64,000 nt of DNA from Gymnorhina tibicen. Its lineage: Eukaryota > Chordata > Aves > Passeriformes > Artamidae. Positions 1 to 16,625 of this stretch are shown here, piece by piece. The notes below the pieces were generated by a model, which saw only the letters and a program-made list of their open reading frames with translations, ran no database searches and was not told the origin of the DNA. Position 1 is the first letter of the stretch. The number at the start of each line of letters is the position of its first letter. The stretch is from positions 62,001 through 126,000 of the forward strand of contig VXAZ01006875.1 in NCBI GenBank assembly GCA_013399875.1, read 5' to 3'. A program made the translations under genes and the position numbers.

Positions 1-4726
<4,726 letters not shown>

Positions 4727-7700
4727 ACCCTTCATCTGACAGCTGGGCGGTATCCCCTTGGGATTGCAAAATCATGGGGAAGATGGGTTTGGAAAGGCCT
4801 CTAGAGACCATCAAGTCAACTTTCTGCCCAGAGCATGTGAACTTCAGTCTTTGACTGGGTCATTCAGGACCTTGTTCTCTCAGGTGTCACAATTCTCTAG
4901 GGATGAACTGCCACTTGTGGGCTCCAGAATGAGGGGTCTTGAGTGAATTTTTCATTGGAACAGTCAGCAAAAATGAAGAGAATTATTTAACAGCACATGA
5001 AGCCTTTCATAGTCTAAGCAAACACGGGGAAGTTACACTGGTTATATACACAGCAGCTGTGCCTACTGTGGCTTGATGTAAGCTGTTTGGGCTCTAACTT
5101 TGTGAATTGACATTTCTTTAGCATAAAATCGAAATTATTTTCACTTTCAATAATATTTTATTTTTTACCAGTCCTCAAGAACTGTGTCCTTTGTGGCTTC
5201 TCTGCCAGCCTGGCAGCCCTTCCCCATTGGGTCATCCTGTTTCTCTGTCCTGTGGTTATCCCGTGGGCAGCAGCAGCAGCAACCACTCAGCAGCTGTGGA
5301 ACTGGGGGTTTTGGCTTTGTCTGAGATGGAACCAGCATTGTGTTGGTTCTGTCACATTGGAACAAACTAGACCTGCAGGTCTTCAACCCAAAAGCAGGAG
5401 ATAGAAGAATTTTAATCTATAACATGTAAACCTTCATGTATTCCCTGCTCAGTTAAACTGAGCATCTGGCAATATGCCACAGCATTCGCCTCAAGCACTG
5501 ATCCTTGTGTTCCAGCTACATCGTTAGTGGCAGGGCGCACCAGCAGTGCTGGTCCTGGTCCAAATGGTGCCTCTGGAATGCAAGAGATAGCTGGGATTCC
5601 TGGGGATGTGGGTGCCTGACAGCTGGCGCCAGCAGCTGCTGCTCTGGGGACTCACGGCAGAGCCAGCCACTGTGTTTCAGAGATGGTTTGGGTCACTGGT
5701 GAGAGATACCCAGTGGGAGCACACGGCCAACTTCAGCCTATGGCTATGAAAATCCACCAAAGTTGTGTTTTCCTCTTTCTCAGAAAGAATAACCAGTTTC
5801 TCTGTGTCTATTCTGCACTGGCTCAGCCTTTGTGATGGTAAAGTGTTGAGCTTCAAAAGACAGTGAAAAGGAAATGAGCTTCAGTCTTCCCATGCAAAAT
5901 ACTCTAAACTACATCTCTACGGCTGAGCATTTCCACCCAGACTGGCAGTGTGTCACAGCTGCAGACCTGGGTGAAAGGCTGCTTAAATCTGGAAATCAAG
6001 ATGCTTTGATGGGTACAAAAATATGTGACCTGAGAATGTATCTGTATTTCAAAATGAAACTGTGAAGGGGAAGAAAGAGTAAGAGCAACACAAATCTTGC
6101 TTTTTCCTAAGCTTATTGTAGGAAGGAGGAGGACAAGAGCAGCTGGGACAGGGACAGGGACCTGGCATGGCTTGGGACACTGCAAATCCCAGTGACATTG
6201 ACAGTACTAAGGCTTCAGGTTTGTGCTCCCATCTGAGGCACAGTGATCTCTTTTCCTTCACATTTGCAGGAATTACTCTGCAGAGGATATGCTATGGGAA
6301 GGAAATGGAATTAGAAAAATCTCTTCAGAGATCAAATACTCAAGGCTCAGGTATCAGCTCTGACTGTGAGAGCCTTCGATTTGGTTGCACTGGAGTGGAG
6401 TCCTGCCTGCAGGTGGTACCACAAAGGCAGTACTGGAGCCTTTAATTTTGTGTTAACAAGTAAATGACAGCATAAACCAGACATTACTACTAAGTTGGGT
6501 GTTTTACCATCTGGAAAACTGGGAATCCATGACACTTCAAATGACATTTTCCTAATATTACTGTCTGGAGGTTTCTATAAACAAGATGTCTTTTCTTAAA
6601 AAAATCAAACCAATCACAAATGCAAATAAACATTGTTACAGTAACTTAATGAAACATTCTCATTCAAATGCTCTTCTCTTTACATTGGAAGAAGTCAGTG
6701 AGATTAAACAACGCAGAGAACTCCCAGAGAACTGTCAAACTCCTTACTCTGGGCTAAATAAATCAAACAAACAGAGTCTGTTCTTGCCCCTCATCCTTCA
6801 GCAGGACAGTATGCTGGGTCAGCATCCCTCAGCCTTGTGTGGACAGATGGATGGTGGAGGCCAAGGTCAGACCCACAGGCTGCCGATCTGACCATGGCAG
6901 TAGGCAGACGTCCCTCACCTGGCAACAGTTCTCCAAGGGACAGTTTGCTCCCAGATGAAAAGCTTATGTTGTTTCCTCGTAGCACATCCCATGCTGATCA
7001 TTACGCAGCAGCGCTTTCCTCAGTAGGAGTCTGCAATCTGGCAATGTCGAGCTGCCTTAAAAAACATTGTTTCTTTGAGGTGATTGTTTTTGTAAAAGTC
7101 TGGCAAACTTCCCCGTGGTTACAAACAACCTCCCGGATGCTCTTGCTTTAATACACGCTCTTTTAAAATATATGTGTGGTTGTAATACAGTAAGATTTGA
7201 TCCACCAATGTTCTTTGGGGGCTAACAGTCAAATAAAATACTGGTTCACCGTCCTCTCTCTCCTCTGGGTTTTGTGTAACTTTTGAGTTACAAAAAGGAG
7301 ATTATATTCCCTCTTACATGAGGGTTAGCAAGAAAGCATAACCTGCTGCTACTGGCAGGTGTAAATCCATGACCAAAACTTTTGTCTCCATGTGTTTTGA
7401 CTTCTTTCAGAATGAAAAGCCCTTTGCACAAAGGAGTGCTGTGGTTACCCAGGTGGGGAATCAGCCGTGGATGTGCCCCAACTGCAAATGCTGTTTCATT
7501 GCCGTGTACTTCCCTACAGCTCGTGCAATCAATGGCTGGTCCCAGTAGCACTGTTTGCCTGGCGCCTCAGTCCAGGCAGGAGTATGGGATACTTTGAGGT
7601 CTCCTTGAATTTAATTGTTAGTCTCCAATAAACACTTCCATGAACAGAAGCACAGTTGATTCCTTGTACATTTCTCCCCAGTGCTCCTGCTGGGATCCTC

Positions 7701-9690
7701 AGCCATCCCCTGGCTCCCTTCCCCTTGCTGGGGAACTCATGCTCTCCCTCACCTGACCGTGAGCAAACAGGGCAGGAACCATACACAGCAAGTCTGCTAC
7801 AGCTCTGCCACATGTGAAAACTGGACATTGAAGTCAGATTTGTTTGGAAGGGGCTGCTCAGTAATGACATGTGCAATGTGACTGTGCGAGACCCAGGCTC
7901 GTTGGGCAAAGCTGCAAGTAGGGCAGCAAGAGCTCAGGCAGGTAACTGGTCACTGAAGCTGCTACATCAGTTTCCAGCTACACGTGTACTGAAAACCAGC
8001 AATATGCCAAATGCAAGCACTGCAGCTACATTAAAATAACCTTTTAGCATTGAAAGTGTTAAAATCAGGTGCCTACACCAAAAGAAAATATTTTACTGTC
8101 CCCTCTAAAGAGCTATTTCTTACCTCTCCTTTTGAAGAAACTTTCCAAGCAGAATAATGAAGCCACAGCTGCAAATCATTTAACCAGCCCTGATGAGCTT
8201 TGTGCAGCTCCACAGAGGGCTCACAGACTTTTTGAGTCACTTCTGAGTGATTAAAAGGGAAGCTGTTAACTGGGTTCACCTCAACATCGCCCAAAGCATT
8301 GTGGCACCCTCCAAATCCAGACCAAATGGCTTTAGTTTGAAAAATGGGGAGATGTAGGAAGAGGAATGTGTAAGTTAGGGGGATGGGAAAGACATCCCTC
8401 CATGGAGGGTTCTTCTTGTTTTGGCTTTGACTGTGGTAAGAAGACACCTGAGGGTTTGCTCATAGGATGCTCTGCCCGTCAACACACAGCACTGAACACA
8501 CCAGAGGGGTCACCTGAACTGATACTCAGTTTGGGATTGTTGCTATTGTCAAAGAGTCCAGTTATGCAGGAGGTAAGCTTGCCAGTGAAGTAATTATAAG
8601 CTAATTGAGTAACTATTAAGCTGGTAAACCAAGCTAGTTACTTGGTTTGCCACTTTACTGCTACTGTGGACTTCGGCCAGTTTTTAAAATTTTGATCCCT
8701 GACTCAGGTGCAGGAACTGCTTCTTCTCGATGATTTTTCCATAAAAGAGAAGTGTTAACTCACACAGTGCTATTGTTTGCACAGAGACTGATCCCTCAGG
8801 TGAGGAAAAATGGGCCATGTCTCCTACACACCAAAATGAGAAGCCACTCTTTTTTTCATAGGTGGACAAAATTCAGCATTCTCACGTGGAAAAATCCTCA
8901 TCTCTGGCATCTGCACTGACCCTTAAATGATCCTGAATTCATTTTAATTTTTAATATTCCTCTGTCACTATGTGGACAAAAGTAAATGGAGTTTGTGTTG
9001 ACATTCACGTCACAGAGATTTGGTATAAAGTGTCCCCCCAGGATGTGTGTGGGCAAGGGGCTGGGTGTGGGTGGCTGCCACAAAGAGGTGGGAGAGAGGC
9101 TTCAAGCACAGGGGCAGTGCAGGAGCAGGATGGAGCCCAGAGGGGACCGAGCTGCTGGTGGCTTTTGGGAAGGCTGAGGACCTGGAGGGTGGCACATGAC
9201 ACAGGCTGCGTCCAGTCCCATTTCTCACCCACTGTAAATGTAGAAGTCTGTTTTTCAGCTGGAGTGTGTCACACTGAGGTCCTGTCATTGCTGAAGGTCT
9301 TGTGATTCTTTATAAGATCTGCGTTGCCAACAGGGCTTTATACAGGTACTTTATACACCTGCGCTGGCTCAGCTGTTTCACCTCTGCCTGTCTGTGAAAT
9401 GCAGGCATTGATGTCTCCAGTAGTTTATTTATTCCTGGTGGTTTGCTTTGCTGTGTTCCAGAATGTGAGGTGTGTAACCGACTTCTCACATGAGAAAGTG
9501 CCCCCGCCTCTGCCCCCTCAAACACGCCTGACCCCCCGCTGTAATGGGGATGTATCCTGTGGGTTTTGTCCTGCAGATCCCGGCTCACTCGGCTGCTCCT
9601 GTGCCAAAGGAAGTTATGAGTTCAATAAGCAGGAAAACAGACACAGGTCTCATCACCACAAGCGGTCCCGGGGAGCCCAGAGCTGAGATG
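4727..9690. other. receptor A 3' UTR and non-coding sequence
   Basis: The receptor A 3' UTR starts at 4727. The first plain AATAAA signals on this strand are near 6625, 6757 and 7230, so the transcript end is uncertain. No exon-like frame with splice sites, RNA gene or clear transposon was recognised in the rest. Confidence 0.4.
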
Positions 9691-10090
9691 CCGATACCTA
9701 ATGAGTGGTGCCAGTCGAGAGCCACCGGGAAGCGCCACAACAGCGTCGTTAAATGGAGAAAGTGACCCGAGAGAGGACACGGGGCGAGCGGGAACGGCAC
9801 CAGGAGCCGGGAGAGGACACGGGGCGAGCGAGAACGGCGGGAGCCGCCAGGGGGCGCTGTGGCACCATCCCGCCGTCAGGGCGGCCACAAGGCCCCGCAG
9901 CGCCCCCTGGCGGCCTGGGGCCCCCGCCCTGTCCGGACGCGGCGCCCCGAGGGCCCCGAGGGGGAAAAGCCGCCGGGACCGGGGCGGGGAGGGCCCGAGA
10001 GGGGTCCCCGTGAGCCGGGGTGGGCCGCCGGGTTCGTCCCTAACCGCTCACCCCGGCAGTGGTGGTGGGTGAGGCTGTCGTATCCAGCCC
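9690..10090. promoter_or_regulatory. CpG-rich islet without an assigned gene
   Basis: GC rises sharply and CpG is abundant (CGGGGCGAGCG, GGGGCGGGGAGG, CCCCGAGGGCCCCGAGGG) in otherwise ordinary DNA. It includes a two-copy 40-base tandem repeat around 9771-9845. No coding exon with good borders starts here. It could be the promoter of a non-coding RNA or just a GC-rich spot. Confidence 0.4.
9771..9845. repeat. 40-base tandem repeat, two copies
   Basis: The motif GAGAGGACACGGGGCGAGCG occurs at 9771 and again at 9811, each followed by a similar GAACGGC segment, giving a period of 40. Confidence 0.75.
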
Positions 10091-10344
10091 TCACTGACTG
10101 TCGAGCTCGGCAGTGCTGGCGTGCTCTGAGTGTACAGTGGTTTCTCAGAGAATTTGAAAATCATATCAAAACGTAATTCAAGGTTTGAGAAACAATGTAC
10201 AGACACCGATCTGTGCTTCTTAGTCATCTCCAACAGGAGAAAAGAATGTGATATGTAATAAGAAGTGTATGCATGTGGCCCGCCTGTCCCTGGAGGTTCA
10301 GCTGCAATTCCAGAGGCCCCAGGTGCGGATAAACCAGGCACCCT

Positions 10345-10416
10345 GCTCGCTCGGGATGTGCCACAGGGACACCGCACCCCGCTCGTTTGGGATGTGCCAC
10401 AGGGACACTGCTCGTG
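10345..10416. repeat. 36-base tandem repeat, two copies
   Basis: GGGATGTGCCACAGGGACAC is repeated with a spacing of 36 bases and the flanking GCTCG is also shared. Nothing suggests a function. Confidence 0.75.
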
Positions 10417-13400
10417 CTGATGCTGGTGCCGGAGGTCTGGAGCTGTGCTGGTGCCTTGGCAAGGATCCCTTGAGCCTCGGACACAGCAACGGCCGAGGAG
10501 TTTGGTGTCTCAGCCGACAGAATACAGTCAAACAAACGAGACAAGGCAGCCCGAGTTCAAGCTCCCGTCACTGCCCCGAGCCCTGGGCTCCCGAGAGTGG
10601 CAGCACAGACCGGCCAAGGAAGAGCAGCAGTTGTGTCCCCAACACCTCCCTGACAGACTCGAGCTGCCAGCCTGGCAAGGGGCTGGGGGGGCTGCAGGGG
10701 GACTGTGCCAGGGCTGTGGCACTCACAGCCACACCGAACATCAGTAGAAGGTGCAACTTCCCGGACCCTGGCTGAACCCCAAGTAAGCACAAACCCCCCC
10801 AGTTGGAACCACTTCCACAGGGAGGCCGTGGGCAGAGGAGATGTGACTTGCAGAACACACTGGGATAGAGAGCTCTGAGCAAATGAACGAATCAAGCACT
10901 TGCAAACATGCCCCTGTGAGTGCCACTGCCACATTCCTGTTGAGGCTCAGGGCATTTCAGGATCCACTCCAAAATCCTTCATTATTCGTGTGTCTAAAAA
11001 TAGGTCTTGATGGATTGCAGTGGTCAGTCAGAGCAGAGTAGCTACATACCTCTGATAGATGGAACTTAAATCTTCAGGCTCTTCCAAAAAGGACCAGGAA
11101 GGTGACAGATTTCCAGTGAAGATGAACGAAATGTTGGGGCTGTCAGTTTTTGTCCTCTGACATAATGTCTCTCCTTTCCAGCTGATGATTTGTGAGTAAT
11201 AATATTGCATCTAATATACATGAAAGCCCACGGCTGAAAAACACTTGCCCTGGGAAAATTAAACAAAACAGATGAATCCCACAGATACTTCTCCCAGTCA
11301 TTAATGTCTCCCTGAATATCATCACTGCTCTGAAGGCTGGTTTGAACAATGTGTTATCTTTTTTTTCCATTTCTGCTCATGAGTCAGCATCCTGTCTTTT
11401 GTCCACTCTTCTCCTGAGTCTCCTGAGGTGGCAGAATCAGACCATCACTAAACCACTATAAATCATTAGTTGTTTCCATGGCTGTCAGGGAAGCAATAAA
11501 ACCTTTCCTTGACTGTGTAACTGAGTTTAGAGAGCCAGTGGTACTGCAGCCAAGCACAGATTTTCTCTCCAGAGCCCTGCACCGCAGGTCAACCTGATGG
11601 TATCAGGCACATGAGGACCCAGACAGAGCAGCAGGTGTCACTCAGTCTGAGGCGGTTTTAACTTAATCCATTCACTGAGTACCCGTGGCCACGAACTAAA
11701 GCTTATTTATTGGCTGCGTTACTGCCTACAGCATGTTACCCAGACACTGTGAAGTGTGAGTCCAGATACAACTGGCTAAGTGAAATTCAAGGACCATTTG
11801 CCTTTCCCCATGTCCTCAAGAACCAGTCTTGGCCATGTTCTGGGGGTCTCTTCCTGAGATTAGGGATGCACTTTGGTGTTTTGCTCCCAGCTGAGGAGAG
11901 CTGGCTGCCATCCCAGGGCTCGCTGCTGGGGCTGGATGGTAACCTGATAATTTTGCTTCAATTGTCAAATTGTTGTTCTTCTTTTGAGCAGAATCCCCCT
12001 TCAGTCTTGCCCCAGAATGTTTGTTATTTTCTACGAGTTATTTTCAGTCTGTTCTAGCATTTGCTGTTTGAGTCCTGGCTGTGCCCACAGTTACCCTTAT
12101 ACTGAAACACAACTTTTCCTTAGTGGATCTGTTGGGCAGCAGTGCCCAAAGACAGGTACCCAGGACATGCAGTTTGTGATATCTTCAGCCTAGGGAACTC
12201 CTCTGATGTGCTCGTGTCCCTGGTAATTAGTGTGTGTGTGTATAAATGTCAGCTCAATTTTCTTGGTGATCTGGGTGTTTTAGATGAACTAAATTACCTC
12301 ATTCTTTCCTGTGATAACAAATGTCTATCTGTCTGTTAAAACATTTTTTGCCCTCATTTCCTTGGTAATTTTCACCCTGAACTGCTGGATGCTTCAAAAG
12401 TCTGGCATTCAAAATGCAAAGAGCTCTGGTTTTTGTTCCCTGTATGACAATTTTTTTTTTATGAAGTTGAAAAGAAAGAAAAGCTAGAACTTGGCAGGTG
12501 TGTTTAAAGAAAGCAAATCACTCAAATCTGAAATGAAGACTTTCCTCTCTTTTTTCTGAAAACAGGCAGTTTTCTTCAGCAGCTGTTCCTGCTGTTTCTA
12601 GAAATATTAAATGAAAAACATTAACTTCTGCCTCTGGATAAAGAAAGATTCTATAAATTTTAAATATAAACTATAAATTTTTGTGAATTCTTTACCTGCC
12701 TGAAACCCAAGCAAACACACAACAGAGAAGAGCCCCCAGAGGCACTGGTTGAAAAGGAGAACCTGTTCCCTTCAGCAGACTGTTATTTCAGCATTGTCTG
12801 CTGGAGATGATCATGATCTATAACCACTGCATGGGGTGAAGGAAGGGATCGCAGGGGTTCTGCTGCTCCTTTGCTGGGAGGTTTTAACCAGTTTCCCAAA
12901 CTCCTTGAGATAATTCAGACACAGGGAAGGAGATGACAGGGATAAAAGAAGAGAGTCTGTGATGCCAGTATGACAGCTGTCAGTCACACAAGACTTCCAA
13001 AGTGTTTTACAGAAAAAGCCAGTTTCACAGGAGATCCAGCCAGCAAGAAGATTTGCCAATTGTCCTGGGAAAATCAAAATGTTTTAGAATAAAATACAAG
13101 CTAGCACTATCAATCTGAAATTGGAAAAATCTTGGGTGAAAAATATTTTCCAGTAGCAAATTAAGAAGTGTATCTTTTACAGTATTTTCCTATTGCAGAC
13201 AACTTTCTGTTTGCAATGTTTTTGTATGGGAATCTCCTGCTGTTGCTGGCACAGGGCTGGCTGGTGCATTTCTGTCACTGGGACATGGACATCAAAGCAG
13301 GTGAACAAAAATGAACCATTATTTTGTTTCTTGTTTCCTTTCCAGTTGTGTGTGCTCAGGCTGCTGCCCAGGGCTCTGTGGTTTGGACCCACCTGAAGGC

Positions 13401-13834
13401 TCACATCACCAACCCCACTGACCCTGGTTTAAAGGTTTTCTCATTAAGTTGGTGAGTCCCTGAAGAAAGACCCTTCCTGTGCCAGGTTCTGACCAGACTG
13501 TGTTCCTGCTTGACAGAGCTGTCCCCTGGGAAGCTGCTTCCCCCGGGCCTGCCTGAGCACCCTGGCTGGTGCTTGCCCCATACTCCTCCCATAGCCTGGA
13601 CAGTGTTAAAGGTGTTGGATGCACCACAATGGGGCTTTAGTAGTTTTAAGACATTCAAGCTTGGTTTTAATGCCTTCGCTAATGAGCCTGACAACCTGTA
13701 ACAGTGTGAGTGAATCTCCTCTTAATTCCTCAGGGAGCACTTGTTAATATAGTGTAAGCCACAGAAAGATCTGGAATGTGAAATATAGATACAAAGGGAA
13801 GAAAGAGTTATAAAACTAATGGTGGGGTTTTGCT

Positions 13835-13908
13835 AGGCCTGGAAGTTCAATGGGAGGGTCCCCATGGCCTTTTACTACTTGATTCTATGTTCTATGATTT
13901 TAAAGTCT
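13835..13908 (+). mobile_element. possible CR1 3' tail
   Basis: Ends in GATTCTATGTTCTATGAT, which resembles the ATTCTATG octamer repeat at CR1 3' ends, preceded by a CCTGGAAG...GGTCC segment. Only the tail is visible. Confidence 0.5.
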
Positions 13909-14426
13909 ATTGGAACAAATTGCAGTCAGCTCTGGGCTGATCGGGCTTGCAGGTACCACTCTTTCATGGGGCCTTGTGAATTAGAGTAAATATTCACTGA
14001 ACTGAGGCTTCTAGGCATTTTTCCCTGCTCAGTCATACCCAGAGGCTCTTCTCTGGTATCACTAACTTTATGTGTTAGGGACAATCACAGATTCTCTCAG
14101 TTCCTAGAAACTGAGATGTGAAGTCCAAGCCATATTCAAGGAACTTGTTCCTCAGCAGCTTTACCTACTGTCATGATCTGTTTAACTGGTGTTCCTTCTG
14201 GATAAATCACAGCTGGTGGAGAACAGCAGAGGCACTGAACTGAGGCACTCACTGCAGCAGTGCAGGGGTTATGTACTGGTGACATGGCAGTGGTCATAGC
14301 AATAAGCACAGCTCATTGGAAATTGGGAGGGTGTGTGGCAGCCAGGGAGATCTGTCAGATGAGGCAACGGGAGCCTGCTCAGCCGAGGCTCTGAACTGCT
14401 CATGTCTTGGCACAGGACCTTTCCCA

Positions 14427-14429
<3 letters not shown>

Positions 14430-14466
<37 letters not shown>
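14430..14466 (-). repeat. poly-T tract (37 bases)
   Basis: An uninterrupted T run followed by GCCCCGGGCGGGC. On the minus strand it would be a poly-A tail, but the upstream minus-strand sequence does not resemble any gene I recognise, so a retrocopy is not claimed. Confidence 0.6.
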
Positions 14467-14468
<2 letters not shown>

Positions 14469-15017
14469 CCCGGGCGGGCAAAGGTTTAGTTGTTTTCTAA
14501 TACTTTTAGGTCTGGAAGTCTTGTGAGCACTTGTGTGCTTCTTCCCATCTATCCCATCACTTGAAGTGACCTTCCCATAGTGGCACCTACTTCCCCACAT
14601 CTTTGGTGGGACCAAATCTTCTCCAGCTCCTTCTCCCCCTTCCTTCTTTTCTGATGATGCTGAACTAGTCATTCTGGGCATAAAGCCATTGGGGGAGGAG
14701 GTCACAGTGTTCTTGTGCGGTGATTAATGGCAAGTGTTCTTGGAGCAAAGAAGTGAGCTGACTCTTTAAAATAACATTCATCAAAGGAAAGAGCTTGCTG
14801 GTTGCTAATTTTTGAGGGAGAGTCAGTATCCTCCCTCTGTGGGCTGATAATCCGGAATTGACTCACTGACTAAAATTGTCTAAACCATCATATTTCTAAA
14901 GTGTTGCATTTCAGACCAGGGCTTAAAGGGCCAGGAGAAGGGCTAGCTGACACCCTTAGGTATGTGTCACCATCCAGCTTGAGAGAACATTACAACCACA
15001 GGAGCAATCCCTAAAAG

Positions 15018-15105
15018 CTCCAGCCATCAAAGCTGCCTCTCCAATTGCCCCCAATAACCCCATCTGTTTTCCCATAAAAGCCATGTGCTTTGGAAAGAGG
15101 CAGTG
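15018..15105. repeat. unknown interspersed repeat, copy 1
   Basis: Shares CCATCAAAG.TGCCTCT, an AATAACNCC-like block, TTTCCCATAAAA and a TGCNTTTGG block ending CAGTG with 16512-16625 in the same orientation. The family was not recognised. Confidence 0.5.
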
Positions 15106-16511
15106 TGCTTGGGAAGCTAGTCATTGGGTAGAGAATAGAAAAGAGATTCTCCCACCCGTGTGTTTGAGGGACTTGGTCAGGCAGACTCTCACAGGGGATG
15201 CCAGACACAGAACTGGAGTGATCCTCACAGCTATGCATGTCTTAAAACCATGCAACTAAATCCTTTCCCAGCAAGTGGAAGGCTTCCTCCTTAGTGGGAA
15301 AAGCTCCTCCTGAGCTGGGGGGCTTTGGCCAGTGTACCTCCCTCCTTGAAGAACACCTTTGCCTCCAGCAGTCACCCACATGGAAAGACTGTTTGAAGCA
15401 CAGGCCTTTCTGTGGAAGCCATTCTACTTCAATGGTGTGTGGAAGTTAAAATTCATCTAAAACAGTAATTAGTTCCTCTGCAGTTCAGTAGGGAACTGCT
15501 CAGGGTCTCTTCACCACCATCACTGAAGTAGGGGGAGATGCATCAGCTGCAACTGGGGCTGAGCAGGCACTCACAACCCCACAAACATCCCCACAAGAGG
15601 CACCAAGGGACACAGGAAGCACTGAGAAATGCAGTCTTTCACAGGAATGTACATGGTACCACATCTGGGACCTTGGCAAGGATCAAAACTTGCTTTTCTC
15701 AGCCCAGATCCAGAGTTCCTCTCCTACTTGTCCCAGCTTTGTGGGTATCTATCCAGGGAGAGGGACATCTGGCAGATTTGGCAGTGATAAACATTTCTGT
15801 TTGGTAAAATGGGAGTGTGGACTCTGCCCTGCATCCAGTGTTCAGCCTTTGCTGTCTCCAGGCAGAGCCACCTGCGGGGAAGACAGGTGGAAGATCAGGG
15901 TTCCCATGGAGGCCGAAGCTCTTCAGCCCCTGCTAGCACCCTGTCCTGTGTCCCCACACTGTGCTCTGGCCAGGTGTCCCCAGGACCACCAACAGCCTGA
16001 GTGCTGCTGCATGCTGCTGTTCAAACATGGAAAAGTCATAAAGCAATCAACAAATAATTAGGAAAGCCTGTCTTTCTTGGAGTCTTACCCAGTTTTCTGC
16101 AAATTTCTTGACACAAAGTGTTTTAAAATGACCCCAAAACTGCTGTGAATTATATGTTTGGGTTTCTTGGTAGCCTGGGAATGGAAGGCTGCTGCAACCC
16201 CATTCTGCTATTATTAATGCTATTTTAAATTTCACCTCTTGTGTGGAAAAAGCATTTTATGTCTTGAATACTTCCTCTTGCCCTGGTCATGCAGGAGTCC
16301 TGAATATTGGTGGTCTCATTAATTGTGCTTAGCTGTCAGCAATCAGGCAACTGACATGGGCTTTTGGCAGAGGAGTTTTTGGTGATAAAGTCATACTTTG
16401 GGCTACAGACAAAATAATGCTTTTAATGGACACATTTATTGGAAAATTCAACACATATCCAAAAGACCAGGAAAACTGCAGTAGAGAAATAGTCTCCTCC
16501 AAAATAAAACT

Positions 16512-16625
16512 CTCCAACCATCAAAGGTGCCTCTATGGTGACTTCTGATAACACCAATTTCCTGTTCTTCCATAAAACCCACATGCATTTTGGTGGGGAG
16601 AGAAAGAGAAAAGGAAAATGCAGTG
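16512..16625. repeat. unknown interspersed repeat, copy 2
   Basis: Diverged partner of 15018-15105, with the same order of shared blocks and a few indels, including a purine-rich insertion before CAGTG. Read on the minus strand, both copies give a similar short peptide ending RG(S/T)FDGW in the same frame. Confidence 0.5.

Noticed and set aside
14400..14705. Lys-run protein on the minus strand
   Set aside because: The Lys run is the translated poly-T tract; the rest is not recognisable.
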